Source: Aquarana catesbeiana
Taxonomy: Eukaryota; Chordata; Amphibia; Anura; Ranidae
Reading direction: 5' to 3'
Length of the DNA: 64,000 bases
Assembly: GCF_042186555.1 (NCBI RefSeq)
Contig: NC_133328.1
Location: forward strand, 617,906,092-617,970,091
Shown here: positions 11,022 to 21,513 of the stretch, piece by piece
Position numbering within the stretch: the stretch's first letter is position 1
Layout of the letters: the number at the start of each line of letters is the position of its first letter
Notes under the pieces: generated by a model
Seen by the model: the letters and a program-made list of their open reading frames with translations, nothing else
Told to the model about the DNA's origin: nothing
Database searches by the model: none
Position numbers and translations under genes: made by a program

Positions 11022-12280
11022 GCACCTCAACAATGTAAATAGGTCCCTTAAGCTTTGAACACCTTTCGTTTTGCTGAATCTGAAATTTATTTAGCCAAAT
11101 TTAAATTGAAAATTCAGCAACCAGTCAGACTTGGCAAAGCTGATTTCCGATAAGTGATCAGACTTCATACAGACTTTGGGCTGTTATGTGGAAGTTAATG
11201 ATCTGAGGACTGTAAATCACTGAACAGCACTTTGGAGAGAGTTAGAATGGAACATATCAAGATGGAAATACAAGTCAGTGTTGACCTGTTTTTTGAAGGT
11301 GCACAATCCAGGCCTTTTTATTAGTAATGAGCTAACATGCATCTGCAGCTAAGTAGTGTATTTCCCTGGAACCTGCACTGTAAAAGGAAAAAAAAATACA
11401 TGTCAGCAATGATGGCTTACCTTTTTCTACCTTGACCAGTTCCCTTTAACTCTTCCCTTGGGAATCTCATTTGAAAAAAATATTGTGCCAAACATATATG
11501 ACTACTATGGACAACTGGACCATCTTCCGACAAAGGGATCGTGGCCTGTCCGGCGTACTGGTTTATTAAAATTATACCTGGTCTCCAGTTTTAACCTTTT
11601 CATTTGCAGTGTTTATAATAGATGTGTATATAAATATATATTATATATTTTATTTTGCCCTGAGTAATTCAAAAAACCCCTGTAATTTCTTTTCACGTGT
11701 ACACTGAATAAAGAAATCCTCAGCAGGCATGAGGACACGACGGCGGCACATGTGACTGTTCTTTGCTGTAGAAAGGGCATGGGCAAACCTTTACCCCCCC
11801 CCCCCCCCCCCGGTTTCAGCTGGCAGGTCAGTGCTGGAGCTTGTTTTTCCCTGAATGCTCCTATTGGCTCAGGGACTTTGATTCCTAAATCTTGCCTGTG
11901 GCACGGCAAATTGGGAAATTGTAGTTTTTCACAATATATTTCAGGGTAGCTGTGGTGATGGGACTTTCTTTTTTTTTTGTACTCCTGCCACTGGCTGCAG
12001 TGCTTGCACTTGTAGTTACTTAACCACTGCATTTAGCTGGCTAGGATGTTGGGACTTTTATTGGATGACCCCTATGATGAGTTGACTGTGTTGCTGGACT
12101 TGAAGTCTTTTGGACACTGCCGCTAGCTGGTAATTATACTGGGACTCCCTCTGGCTCGTGTGCTTAGATTTGTATTTCCTTCCTTCCTCCTCTGCCTTGG
12201 ACTGGGATGCCGAGACTTGTCATTTCTTCTTCATCCTCTAAGAGATGCTAAGATTTGTAGTTCCTTCCTCATCCTCCATC
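11022..12280. other. Intergenic sequence with a C homopolymer
   Basis: Contains a run of about 20 C at 11793-11812 and a T-run at about 11968-11978. Nothing else is recognised. The open frame at 11613-12032 on the - strand translates the homopolymer as glycine and is not a gene. Confidence 0.45.
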
Positions 12281-12283
12281 TCA

Positions 12284-12360
12284 GAGGTCCCCAACTCCTG
12301 GGCCTCGGACCGCTGCCGGTCCACCTGTTGGGAACTGGGCTGCATGGTGGGGGGGTAGGC
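12284..12360 (+). mobile_element. hAT-element terminal fragment
   Basis: The sequence beginning AGAGGTCCCCAACTCCTGGG with GGACCGCTGCCGGTCC resembles the conserved ends of vertebrate hAT (Charlie/Zaphod-type) DNA transposons. It breaks off into AT-rich DNA at 12360. The family name is from memory. Confidence 0.55.
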
Positions 12361-12714
12361 GGCGAGTGAATAATACATTTTTTTTATAATAATAATATAT
12401 TTTTTCTATAATATATTTTTTCCCATAATAATTATTAAGCTCATGTAATCAGCCAATCCATTATTATTGATATTATGGAAAATAAATAATTATTATAGAA
12501 AAAAATTATAGGATTATGAAAAAAAAATTATTATTGAAAAAACTTTTAAAAAAATGTTTTGGGTATCTATTTGGCTGATTACATGAGCTCAAATCAATAT
12601 TATTAATAATATTAAGTAGGGCTCATGTAATCAGCCAAATGGATACAAATACATATTTAAATATATATATATTTTTTTTTTCAATAATAAAAATATTTTT
12701 TTTTACAAAGATGT
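12361..12714. repeat. AT-rich region with internal inverted repeats
   Basis: About 350 bp of A/T runs in which CTCATGTAATCAGCCAA recurs twice directly (about 12441 and 12622) and once inverted (near 12570-12590), so the DNA can fold back on itself. Its origin is unknown. Confidence 0.6.
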
Positions 12715-12814
12715 GAGTTGCAGGAGAGGTGACAGGCTGCAAACCCCCGACAGCTATGCTACATCGCCTGCCATAAAACCCCACGGAGGGGTTGTCTTCA
12801 ATTGAGGCCAGAGT

Positions 12815-13075
12815 GTAAAAATGTCATCAGAACACCAAGGATTCCTTAAAAGGGTCCAATGCTTTATTCACGTGGTACAAATACAGCAATGGTCACATAC
12901 ACTTACGGCAACATTTCGGAGCCATGCAGGGCCCCTTCGTCAGGAAAGTGACCCTTGCCTAATGAAGGGGCCCTGCGTTGCTCCGAAATGTTGGCATAAG
13001 TGTCCCGTGTGACCATGTGAATAAAGCTTTGGACCCTTTTGAGTAATCCTTGGTGTCCTGAGGACATTTCTACAC
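12815..13075. mobile_element. Palindromic repeat with two hammerhead-like cores in inverted orientation
   Basis: The left arm (from ATGTCATCAGAACACCAAGG) pairs with the right arm (ending CCTTGGTGTCCTGAGGACAT). The arms contain GGTCCAATGCTTTATTCAC and its complement. The - strand of the left arm reads CTGACGA, a GGGGCC/GGCTCC stem, then GAAATG (12908-12944). The + strand of the right arm has the same order with CTAATGA (12959-12992). It is a non-autonomous fold-back element of unknown family. Confidence 0.75.
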
Positions 13076-13080
13076 TCTGA

Positions 13081-14900
13081 TTATCTACGGTTTCCAGCGG
13101 TCATTACAGCACCCATCATTACTACCGCCATTTTCAGGAACGTGTGCGTGAGGAATATTACGTTTGATCTTCAGTGAGGTGGGTCCCTGGTGCCGGGGAG
13201 GTTGGGGAACAGCTGCCCTATCTGGAATTCTCAGACTTTTACCTCCCCAGCTACTGCAAGCATTTGTATTTCCTAGAGAGGTGGTTGTTAACACCCGGGG
13301 TATATCGAGCCTCAGCTGCTGCCCCTGATGTCACCAAAGGGCCACATTACATATTCAGTATGTGTAATGCTACAATAGGCCGTTTAAAGACTGCAGACTT
13401 ACTAGAGGGAGCAGTCAGAAACTGCAGCCATGATACAGGTTTAGTTGAAGACATGTTGTAGGAGCCTGTCAGAGATTGGGAATGTTACTGAGACTTCTAG
13501 AAATCACTATCATTACATCCCCTTTACAAAATCAGCATCCCCACTGCTGACTGCTGGGGTCCAAGGGCCGCTGGGAAGCAACAAAGGGTTGGGCACCGGG
13601 GTCCTAGAGTGCGCAATACAAAACCAGTTCCCCTGCACTTAACCAGCAAACAGGACCTAATAAACCTGTTTCCGATTCACAAGAATAGAAGTGTCAGATG
13701 CAGATATTTTCAGACCTATATGGAGGTGATGTCAAGGCACCTTTGTGTCCTCTGTAGGAGTATTGTTTATATAGCAATGTCTAATAAAAAAAAAAATCCA
13801 GCTCTCAGTTGCTTAGAAACGTGGAGGGTCTTACACCAAATCCTTTATTTTTTTTGGGAGCACCGACACTCAGATTTACATATAGCAATAATTTAATTCA
13901 GAGCATTGATCCCTTTTAAAGGCTTCTAGGGCTCAGTGCTGAGGAACTTGTAAGTCCATAAGTGACTTCTGAGTTGAAGTGTTTTATTACTTTTTTCTTT
14001 TGCTTTGTTTTATTATTTGTTAGAATTTTAGCCTTTTATAAAAAGTCAAACCAAACGCAAGGAAAAAATAACAAAAGGGATGCATTTTCTGTTGGAAATC
14101 TCCTGCTAAATATTCACATATGCTTTCATTTGTTTTCATGAAGCTGCATACTTTACAACCCTGACTGTTTTTGAAAAAGTCATTTCACACATTTGTGGAA
14201 CATCTGCATCACATTTTGGCAGCGGAAGAACACCACAATGTTGTTGATTTAATATAGCAGTGAAGCGTGTTACTTTGCAAAATTCATTTTTACATCTAAG
14301 TGAATGTGGTGAAGTGTAAACCAATCGTGTGCAAAGAAAATGGGGAATAAAAATTTATTTTTTTTGCTTGCACACAATTGGAGGATTGAAATTAGCATAG
14401 CTTCATCTTATTCGCTAAGCTAGGTGGAAATTCACCATGCAAAGTGAGCATGCTCTACTCCTTAAGTATTGGCTCTGAGAAATTCAGGACACTAAAAGCG
14501 GGTTCTTCCCATTTGCTGTCAGTAAATGTTTAAGCTCTCTTTCTGTAATCGACAATGGGAAAGGGTCACATTTGACCCATGTAACCAGTCTTTTTGGCCT
14601 TGTACACTTTGGTATCTAAAAGTTGCAGCTGGCAAAGTAAAAATGCCACTTGCTTTAATCAGTATATAACTAGTGTTTAAAGTTAGGCGGGCAGAGTATG
14701 CTGCAATCAAGTGCTTACTGATGCCTGATGCTAAAGCAATGAATTAACCTCATTAAAGCTGAAGCTTGGACCAATGTAAGTATGCAAAGTATGCATGTGC
14801 CATACCTGTGAGATCCCTGTTGAAGCTGGAAATCAATGTAGTAGGCACCACTACTCCAATGATTGCTGCTAACTTCACAAGCGCCAAACAGGGAACACTT
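13081..14900. other. Intergenic sequence, no supported gene
   Basis: No element termini, RNA gene or exon with credible splice sites was identified. Several open frames of 60-95 codons are at chance level. Confidence 0.4.
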
Positions 14901-14901
14901 T

Positions 14902-15543
14902 GGAGTAGATTTACTAAAACTGGAGAGTGCCAAATCTGGTGCGGATGTGCATGGGAGCCAATCGGCTCCTAACTTCAGCTTGTTCAGTTAAAGCAGAGTT
15001 CCGCTTAAAAAAATAAATAAGTCAGCAGCTACAAATACTGCAGCTGCTGACTTTTAATAATAGGACACTTACCTGTCCCAGGGTCCAGCGATGCGGGGGA
15101 ACGAAGCCCCGCTCGTCTCCCCCTCCTCTCTGCGGCGCCGGCATTGTAACTGTGGGCACCCGGCTGTGGCTGCACACCCGGGCACCCACTGTACATGCGT
15201 GAGCCACGCCGTGACTGGCCGGGCAATCATCTGGGACCTGTGACGTGTCCCAGATTGCCGAGAGGGAGCAGGGCCAGGTGATCTCCCTTCCGGTGCCGCG
15301 GTGCGCCAGGAGGAAGTGGGAGCTGGAACCCTCTAAAAAGAGGGTATCCCCCCCCCACCAAAAAAAGGACATGCCAAATGTGGCATGTCAGGGGGTCACC
15401 TCCCTTAAAGCGGAAGTTCCATTTTTGGGTGGAAATCCGCTTTAAGCTTTGACAAAATACCCTGGAAGCTGATTGGTTTCTATGCAGAGCTTCACCAGAT
15501 TTTGCACACTCCAGTTTTAGTAAATCAACCCCTTTGCTTTTTT
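14902..15543. mobile_element. Palindromic MITE split by a TTAA element
   Basis: The outer arms GTAGATTTACTAAAACTGGA (from 14904) and TCCAGTTTTAGTAAATCAAC (ending about 15538) are inverted repeats. Inner parts CAAATCTGGTG and CACCAGATTTTG also pair. A related, uninterrupted copy lies at 48989-49167. The element is split at TTAA (14988-14991/15442-15445) by the 450-bp insertion described next. Confidence 0.8.
14992..15441. mobile_element. TTAA-targeting short element, AAAGCGGA family
   Basis: The termini AGCAGAGTTCCGC and GTGGAAATCCGCT are imperfect inverted repeats. They are bounded by TTAA on both sides, and removing the element restores the host palindrome with a single TTAA. Duplication of TTAA is the hallmark of piggyBac-type transposition; the superfamily is inferred from the target site only. 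There is no coding capacity. Confidence 0.8.
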
Positions 15544-16770
15544 CCCCATGAATGCAAAGAGTTTCCTGATTGATTGAGGTGGCGATTGTAATGCCTCTAC
15601 CCCTCCTGTCCACCTTGTCCAGTCAAAGAATGTTTGAAATTTATTGAGAACTTCCTGTGTTTACAATGCAGCAGTGAAGCCGCTTGGCATGGCACTTTAG
15701 TGGCGGTCACAGTAGTAATGCAGCCTCATACAATGATTTCCAGCTTCCACAGGGAACACACGGGTATGGCAAACACATCTTTACATTGGTCCTAGCTGGA
15801 CCAATGCAACTATGTAAAAATTACTATCCCCAAACAGCATTAATACAGAGGAACCTGTCTGCCTAGAAATATAAAGCTGACGATGCTGAATTTTTATGTT
15901 CCATGGCTCTCATCCTTACCTGAAAGGATGACCTTGAACAAGCATGTACAAATCGGATGTCCCGCCACGTGGTTTTCAAAAGATTGCTCCAAATCAGTAA
16001 CTTACCAAGTAGTATCGAAGATATAGAGGATAGATAGAGGATATTACCTGGACCTTCAAAAACAAGTCAGCAACTGTATTTTCCATATTTCTGTCCAGTC
16101 ACAGTCCCTTGAAGTATTCACTTTGCAATGTGCTTTGTATATTATACAGCTTTTACACGGCAGCTCTCCTCCTCTTCAGTAGCTTGCCATGGGAGAGCGT
16201 AGACAGAGGATTTGGTGTGAGAAGCATAAACTACGAGCGTCCTGTGTACCCAACACTTTGAGGTTTCCTGATCCTTCAATTTTCAAATGTATATTTAGGC
16301 TATTGATGGATACCGTGGGGTTAAACTACCTGAAAGTCTCCTTAGGGACTCGCTTAGTAAGATCTCTGTGCTGAGTTCAGAGGTCTGTTCACCTGCAGTG
16401 TCCGTTATGAGAGGTTTCCATCATCCCTGCTGAATTTTATTTATTTATGTTCTGGAAAATGTAATAGGAGGAGACAGAACAACCCCAACACTGGCAAGAG
16501 GAGAGCTGGGAACTATGGCAGGAGGATCTTGATGTTAGAGCTGGCTATACACATTAATATTCTGATTGTATAATCTCCTTTAGATTGACCGACAGCTATG
16601 TAATGTGAGGGCCTACCTAAGCGGCCCTTTCAGTTTTTATCAAATCAGGCAGGCCCTTACACTATAGCTTTGGTAGATTTGAATTTCACCATAAATGTCT
16701 CAATCCAACTGTACAATCCCCTTTAGATTTACCAAAACTATGTAATATGAGAACCTATATAGACCATCCA
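15544..16770. other. Intergenic sequence with a degraded palindromic element
   Basis: About 16550-16760 holds two degraded copies of a segment with GATTTACCAAAACTATGTAAT and GGGCCT words, related to the AT-rich palindromes at 38310 and 55345. No gene is supported in the rest. Confidence 0.5.
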
Positions 16771-16772
16771 AT

Positions 16773-17216
16773 AAAGTGGTTATAAACCCTTACAGCACAC
16801 TTTTTGCTACAGGTAAGCCTATAATAAGGCTTACCTGTTGCTACCCTGGATATCTCCTAAACCTGCACGGTTTAGGAGATATCCCCCTGTATTTGCATGT
16901 GCTGACGTCATCGGCACATGCGCACTGAAGCCACAGCATGTACATGCCGTTGCTTCAGTTAGACTGTGTCGTTACCGGCGGCTCCAGCGTGCATGTGCAG
17001 GAGTGACGTCATCGAGGCTCCGGCCAATCACAGCACCGGAGCCGGCAATACCCAGAAGTAACTCCGGGATGTTGCCGGCCGGAGCTTTGAATGAGGACCG
17101 CTGCGGGGGCCTTTAATCTAAGGTAAGTAATACATAATGAGCTAGTATGCTGTGCATACTAGCTCATTGTGCCTTTGCCTTGCAGGTTTTTTTTATTTTT
17201 GGGGTTTGCAACCACT
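16773..17216 (+). mobile_element. TTAA-family element (AAAGTGGTTATAAACC ... CAACCACTTTAA)
   Basis: The left end AAAGTGGTTATAAACCCTTA and right end GGTTTGCAACCACTT are inverted; TTAA closes it at 17217-17220. Internal GC-rich sequence contains GCTGACGTCATCGGCACATG. It abuts the next element directly. Confidence 0.65.
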
Positions 17217-17220
17217 TTAA

Positions 17221-17607
17221 AGCAGTAGGAGACTGCAAAAAAAAGAGCCCCGGGCAGTTTAAGTCATAATGTGCTAGTATGCATCGCATACTAGCACATT
17301 ATGACAGAATTACCTGAAAATGAAGCCCTCCAGCGGCGGGCTGTCACCGCCGAAGACTCTTTCATCTTCACCCGATCTTCTTTCCGGGTTCGCAGGCTTC
17401 AGCGATATGAATGGCCAAGCCGGCAATGATATCACTCCCATGGATGTGCACGGGAGGAATGGCACGGGTATATGCCGTTCCTTCAGAGCGCATGCAACGG
17501 TGATGTCACTGGCTGCATCTAAAGTAAAAATCTCCTAAGCAGGGCATGTTTAGGAGATGTTTGCTGTACCTGTAGGTAAACATCATCTTTGGGAGTTTAC
17601 TACCACT
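17221..17607 (+). mobile_element. Second, adjacent TTAA-family element
   Basis: It starts directly after TTAA 17217-17220, and its right end GTTTACTACCACTT is followed by TTAA at 17608-17611. It has an internal inverted repeat, ATAATGTGCTAGTATGC (about 17266) with its complement near 17285-17302. Its position at the border TTAA of its neighbour suggests insertion into that terminal site. Confidence 0.6.
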
Positions 17608-17611
17608 TTAA

Positions 17612-19053
17612 ATTTGTATCCAGTCAAGCAGGCCCTTGCACTACATGGTTATTGAAAAGTTTTATCATTCATTTTCTTTATAAAGGAGCCACAGCCTGAA
17701 TAGAAAAGCCCACCCCCTGCCAACATGGTATAGAAAAGGGGACGTTCTCTGTGTGGAAGCCGCAGCCGCATACCCCCTTCTGATTGGAGAGTTCTAGCTC
17801 CAACTCAGTAAGGGGATGTGTCACTCCTCTGCAGAGAGAACACTGTTTCCACATAGAGAGCAAGGGTCCCTCTCTATATCATGCTGGCCAGGGACAGGCC
17901 TTTCTGTGCTCAGACTGTGGCTTCTTTCTAAAGAAAATGAACTATAATATGTTGAATGAACACCTTTCTTTATGCATTTTGATGTATTAAGCTAATTTAA
18001 ACTAAAGATCCAGTTGGGCTTTAGGTTGATTGTACAGTTAAATTATAATGTGTAAGACCAGCTGGTAAAATTCTACCAAACCCCATTTATAACTGACATT
18101 TATTTTGGGTAGAACAACCTAAATGCAGTGTTCTTTTTTTTTTTTAGTTGAGTTTTTGTTTAGTAATATTTGCTAAATAATGAAACCTCATCATCAGATT
18201 TTTAACTGATTAGATATACATATGGTGCTACGTTATGTTCTATTTACAAGCATCCCACACACAAAGCAGCTGATCTCCCCAAATTTTTTTTTTTTGGTGC
18301 TCAAGCCGTTGTGATGATTGAACACTGGTGGTCCCATCAGTCGCTCGGTGGGGTTCTCTAAACCTAGCTTTGCCCTAATTGCTTTCATTTTGCTGTATGA
18401 CATCACATGTTTCTTAAAGAGCTTAAGTCAAACACAAAAAAATAGAATTGTTTTATGGATACCTATTTATATGCATCAGTGATTTGTTTCCGAACTTGAT
18501 ATTTGGCAATAAAAAATAATTTTACATCTCTGTTTGCTGACTCAAATGGCTTTAGGATCCTTCTGTAATAACTTGGTTTAAAGTGGAACTTAACTGCATC
18601 TGAGCACCACAAACTGAAAATGCTATTTAATATTCAAAGCAAACTCCCCCATCCATCTATGTTTCCATACTTTACTTTGTTGAGAAATCGCTTTGAAACG
18701 GTCCATGTTTTCAGGTTTTTCCTTTGCACAGCTGCTTTAAATCAATATCAATGACATGATATTGATAAGAGCTATTTTATCTAAGGGAAGTTCCCAAAAC
18801 ATGGCACGTTGGGGGGTACTTGATGACTGAGGTTGAGAACCACTGCCCTAGGAGATGATTTGTGCAGTATTTACTTCCCGGGGTCCCCCTAGCTCAGGCA
18901 TGCAGGAAGGAGGTGTGCTTAGTTGGGATAACCCCTTCTTCCATGTTCCAAGTGAAAGAAAAAAAATGCCCATGATGGGGCAAGGCGTTGAGAAACCATG
19001 TCTCTTTCCTGAGTGTCTCTTTTATGAGTGTTGCACAGTTTCACCATCGCAGT
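17612..19053. other. Intergenic sequence with a short hAT end
   Basis: About 18780-18848 ends in GAGGTTGAGAACCACTGCCC, the inverted form of the terminal sequence of SPIN-like hAT elements. Otherwise there are only homopolymer runs (for example T at 18133-18146) and no supported gene. Confidence 0.5.
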
Positions 19054-19851
19054 TTAACCACTTTCCTACAGGGCACTTACACCCCCCTTCCCGCCCAAGC
19101 CATGTTTCAGCTTTCAGTGCTGTCGCACTTTGAATGACAATTGAGCGGTCATGCTACCACTGTATCCATTAAATTTTTATTTTCTTCACACAAATAGAGC
19201 TTTCTTTTGGTGGTATTTAATCACTGCTGGGTTTTTTATTTTTTACAAAAAAAAGACCAAAAATGTTGAATAAAATTTTTTTTTTTACTTAGTTTCTGTG
19301 TGAACATTTTGTAAATAAGTAATTTTTCACCTTCACTGATGTGCGCTGATGAGGTGGCACTGATAGGCTGAACTGGTGGGCATTGATGAGTTGGCACTTA
19401 TGGGTACTGATTAGGTGGCATTGATGAGGAGTAGGGATGAGCTTCATGTTCGACTCAAACATCGTCTGTTCGACCGTTTGTCGAATTGCGAACGATATGG
19501 GGCGTTCGCACCAAATTCGTGTGGGGCGTCATGGCCCATAATTCACTGCAGCATCGCAGTGCATTGCTGGCTGATGATTGACCAAGCATGCACTATGACC
19601 CGCATGCTTGGCCAATAACAGCGCCGTCAGTAGAGAGAGCTGTAATTGGCCAAAGCCAAGGTGGCTTTGGCCAATTATGGCTCGGGGTTTAGAACACGCC
19701 CCACACTATATAAGGCTGCCTGCATGGCGGCCCTGTGTAGTGTGTTCCGGCGTGCTGACAGAGAGAGAGACAGTGTCATTTCATTTGAGTTAGCTAGATG
19801 TGACAGTCAGTCAGTTAGCTGCACTTACAGTGTATTGTGTGTGTGTGTATG

Positions 19852-19893
<42 letters not shown>

Positions 19894-20069
19894 AGGTGTT
19901 GTGTGTATGTATATGTGTATATATATATACACTGTATTCAGTTTAGCTAGATCCATTCCTGTTATCTTCCTACTGACAGGCTTGTCTTGTTAGAGTATTT
20001 ACAGCTACCTGAAGAAAATTGCTGGTGTTCTTTTGATCCTATTAGTACCACAGTCAGGCAGCTGGACTA

Positions 20070-21400
20070 TTTACAGTTAGTGTAGTGCGTCCTCCTCACA
20101 GTGTTCAGCTAAAGCTACAAGTTATTTTAGTGTGACCTCTGCACAGTGTTCAGCTAAAGCTACAAGTTAGTTTAGTGCAACCTCTGCGCAGTGTTCAGCT
20201 AAAGCTACAAGTTAGTGTAGTGCGTCCTCTGAACAGTGTTCATCTAAAGCTACAAGTTAGTGTAGTGCGTCCTTACAGTATTCAGCTAAAACTACAAGTT
20301 AGTGTAGTGCGACCTCTGCACAGTGTTCAGCTAAAGCTACAAGTTTAGTGCGACCTCTGCACAGTGTTCAGCTAAAGCTACAAGTTAGTGTAGTGCGTCC
20401 TCCTCACAGTGTTCAGCTAAAGCTACAAGTTAGTATAGTGCGTCCTCCTCACAGTGTTCAGCTAAAGCTACAAATTAGTGTAATGCGTCCTCACAGTGTT
20501 CAGCTAAAACTACAAGTTAGTGTAGTGCGTCCTCCTCAGTGTTCAGCTAAAGCTACAAGTTAGTGTAGTGCGTCCTCCTCACAGTGTTCAGCTAAAGCTA
20601 CAAGTTAGTGTAGTGCGACCTCTGCACAGTGTTCAGCTAAAGCTACAAGTTAGTGTAGTGCGTCCTCTGAACAGTGTTCAGCTAAAGCTACAAGTTAGTG
20701 TAGTGCGTCCTTACAGTATTCAGCTAAAACTACAAGTTAGTGTAGTGCGACCTCTGCACAGTGTTCAGCTAAAGCTACAAGTTTAGTGCGACCTCTGCAC
20801 AGTGTTCAGCTAAAGCTACAAGTTAGTGTAGTGCGTCCTCCTCACAGTGTTCAGCTAAAGCTACAAGTTAGTGTAGTGCGTCCTCCTCACAGTGTTCAGC
20901 TAAAGCTACAAGTTAGTGTAATGCGTCCTCACAGTGTTCAGCTAAAACTACAAGTTAGTGTAGTGCATCCTCCTCACAGTGTTCAGCTAAAGCTACAAGT
21001 TAGTGTAGTGCGTCCTCCTCACAGTGTTCAGCTAAAGCTACAAGTTAGTGTAGTGCGACCTCTGCACAGTGTTCAGCTAAAGCTACAAGTTAGTGTAGTG
21101 CGTCCTCTGAACAGTGTTCAGCTAAAGCTACAAGTTAGTGTAGTGCGACCTCTGCACAGTGTTCAGCTAAAGCTACCTGTAGAAGGTTGGTGGTGTTTTC
21201 CTGATCCTTTCACTACCGCAGGCAGCTAAAGTATTTACACGTTAGTGTAGTGCGACCTCTGCACAGTGTTCAGCTAAAGCTACCTGTGGAAGGTTGGTGG
21301 TGTTTTCCTGAGCCTATCACTACCGCAGGCAGCTAAAATATTTACACGTTAGTGTAGTGCGACCTCTGCACAGTGTTCAGCTAAAGCTGCCTGTAGAAGG
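20070..21400 (+). repeat. 45-bp minisatellite inside the hAT element, with 438-bp higher-order period
   Basis: About 25 tandem units of roughly 45 bp are built on TTAGTGTAGTGCGTCCTCCT and CACAGTGTTCAGCTAAAGCT. Variants differ at CCTCCTCAC, CCTCTGCAC, CCTCTGAAC and CCTTAC. The unusual junction AAGTTTAGTGCGACC recurs at 20341 and 20779, revealing a 438-bp higher-order repeat. The last units (21180-21400) gain an extra GAAGGTTGGTGGTGTTTTCC segment with a period of about 110 bp. Because 45 is divisible by three, long open frames with a VQLKLQVSVVRP repeat appear; they are a by-product. Confidence 0.95.
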
Positions 21401-21446
21401 TTGGTGGTCTCATACTGTAGGCAGGCAGTTGATTTTGCTAGCTTCA

Positions 21447-21487
<41 letters not shown>

Positions 21488-21513
21488 AGCTTAGTGCAGC
21501 TACAGGCCATTAG

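Noticed and set aside
11613..12032. 139-codon - strand frame with a glycine run
   Set aside because: The glycine run is the C homopolymer at 11793-11812; the rest has no support.
20348..21229. Open frames with a repeated VQLKLQVSVVRP peptide
   Set aside because: Product of a 45-bp minisatellite whose unit is divisible by three; no start context, and it lies in the non-coding leader of a hAT element.
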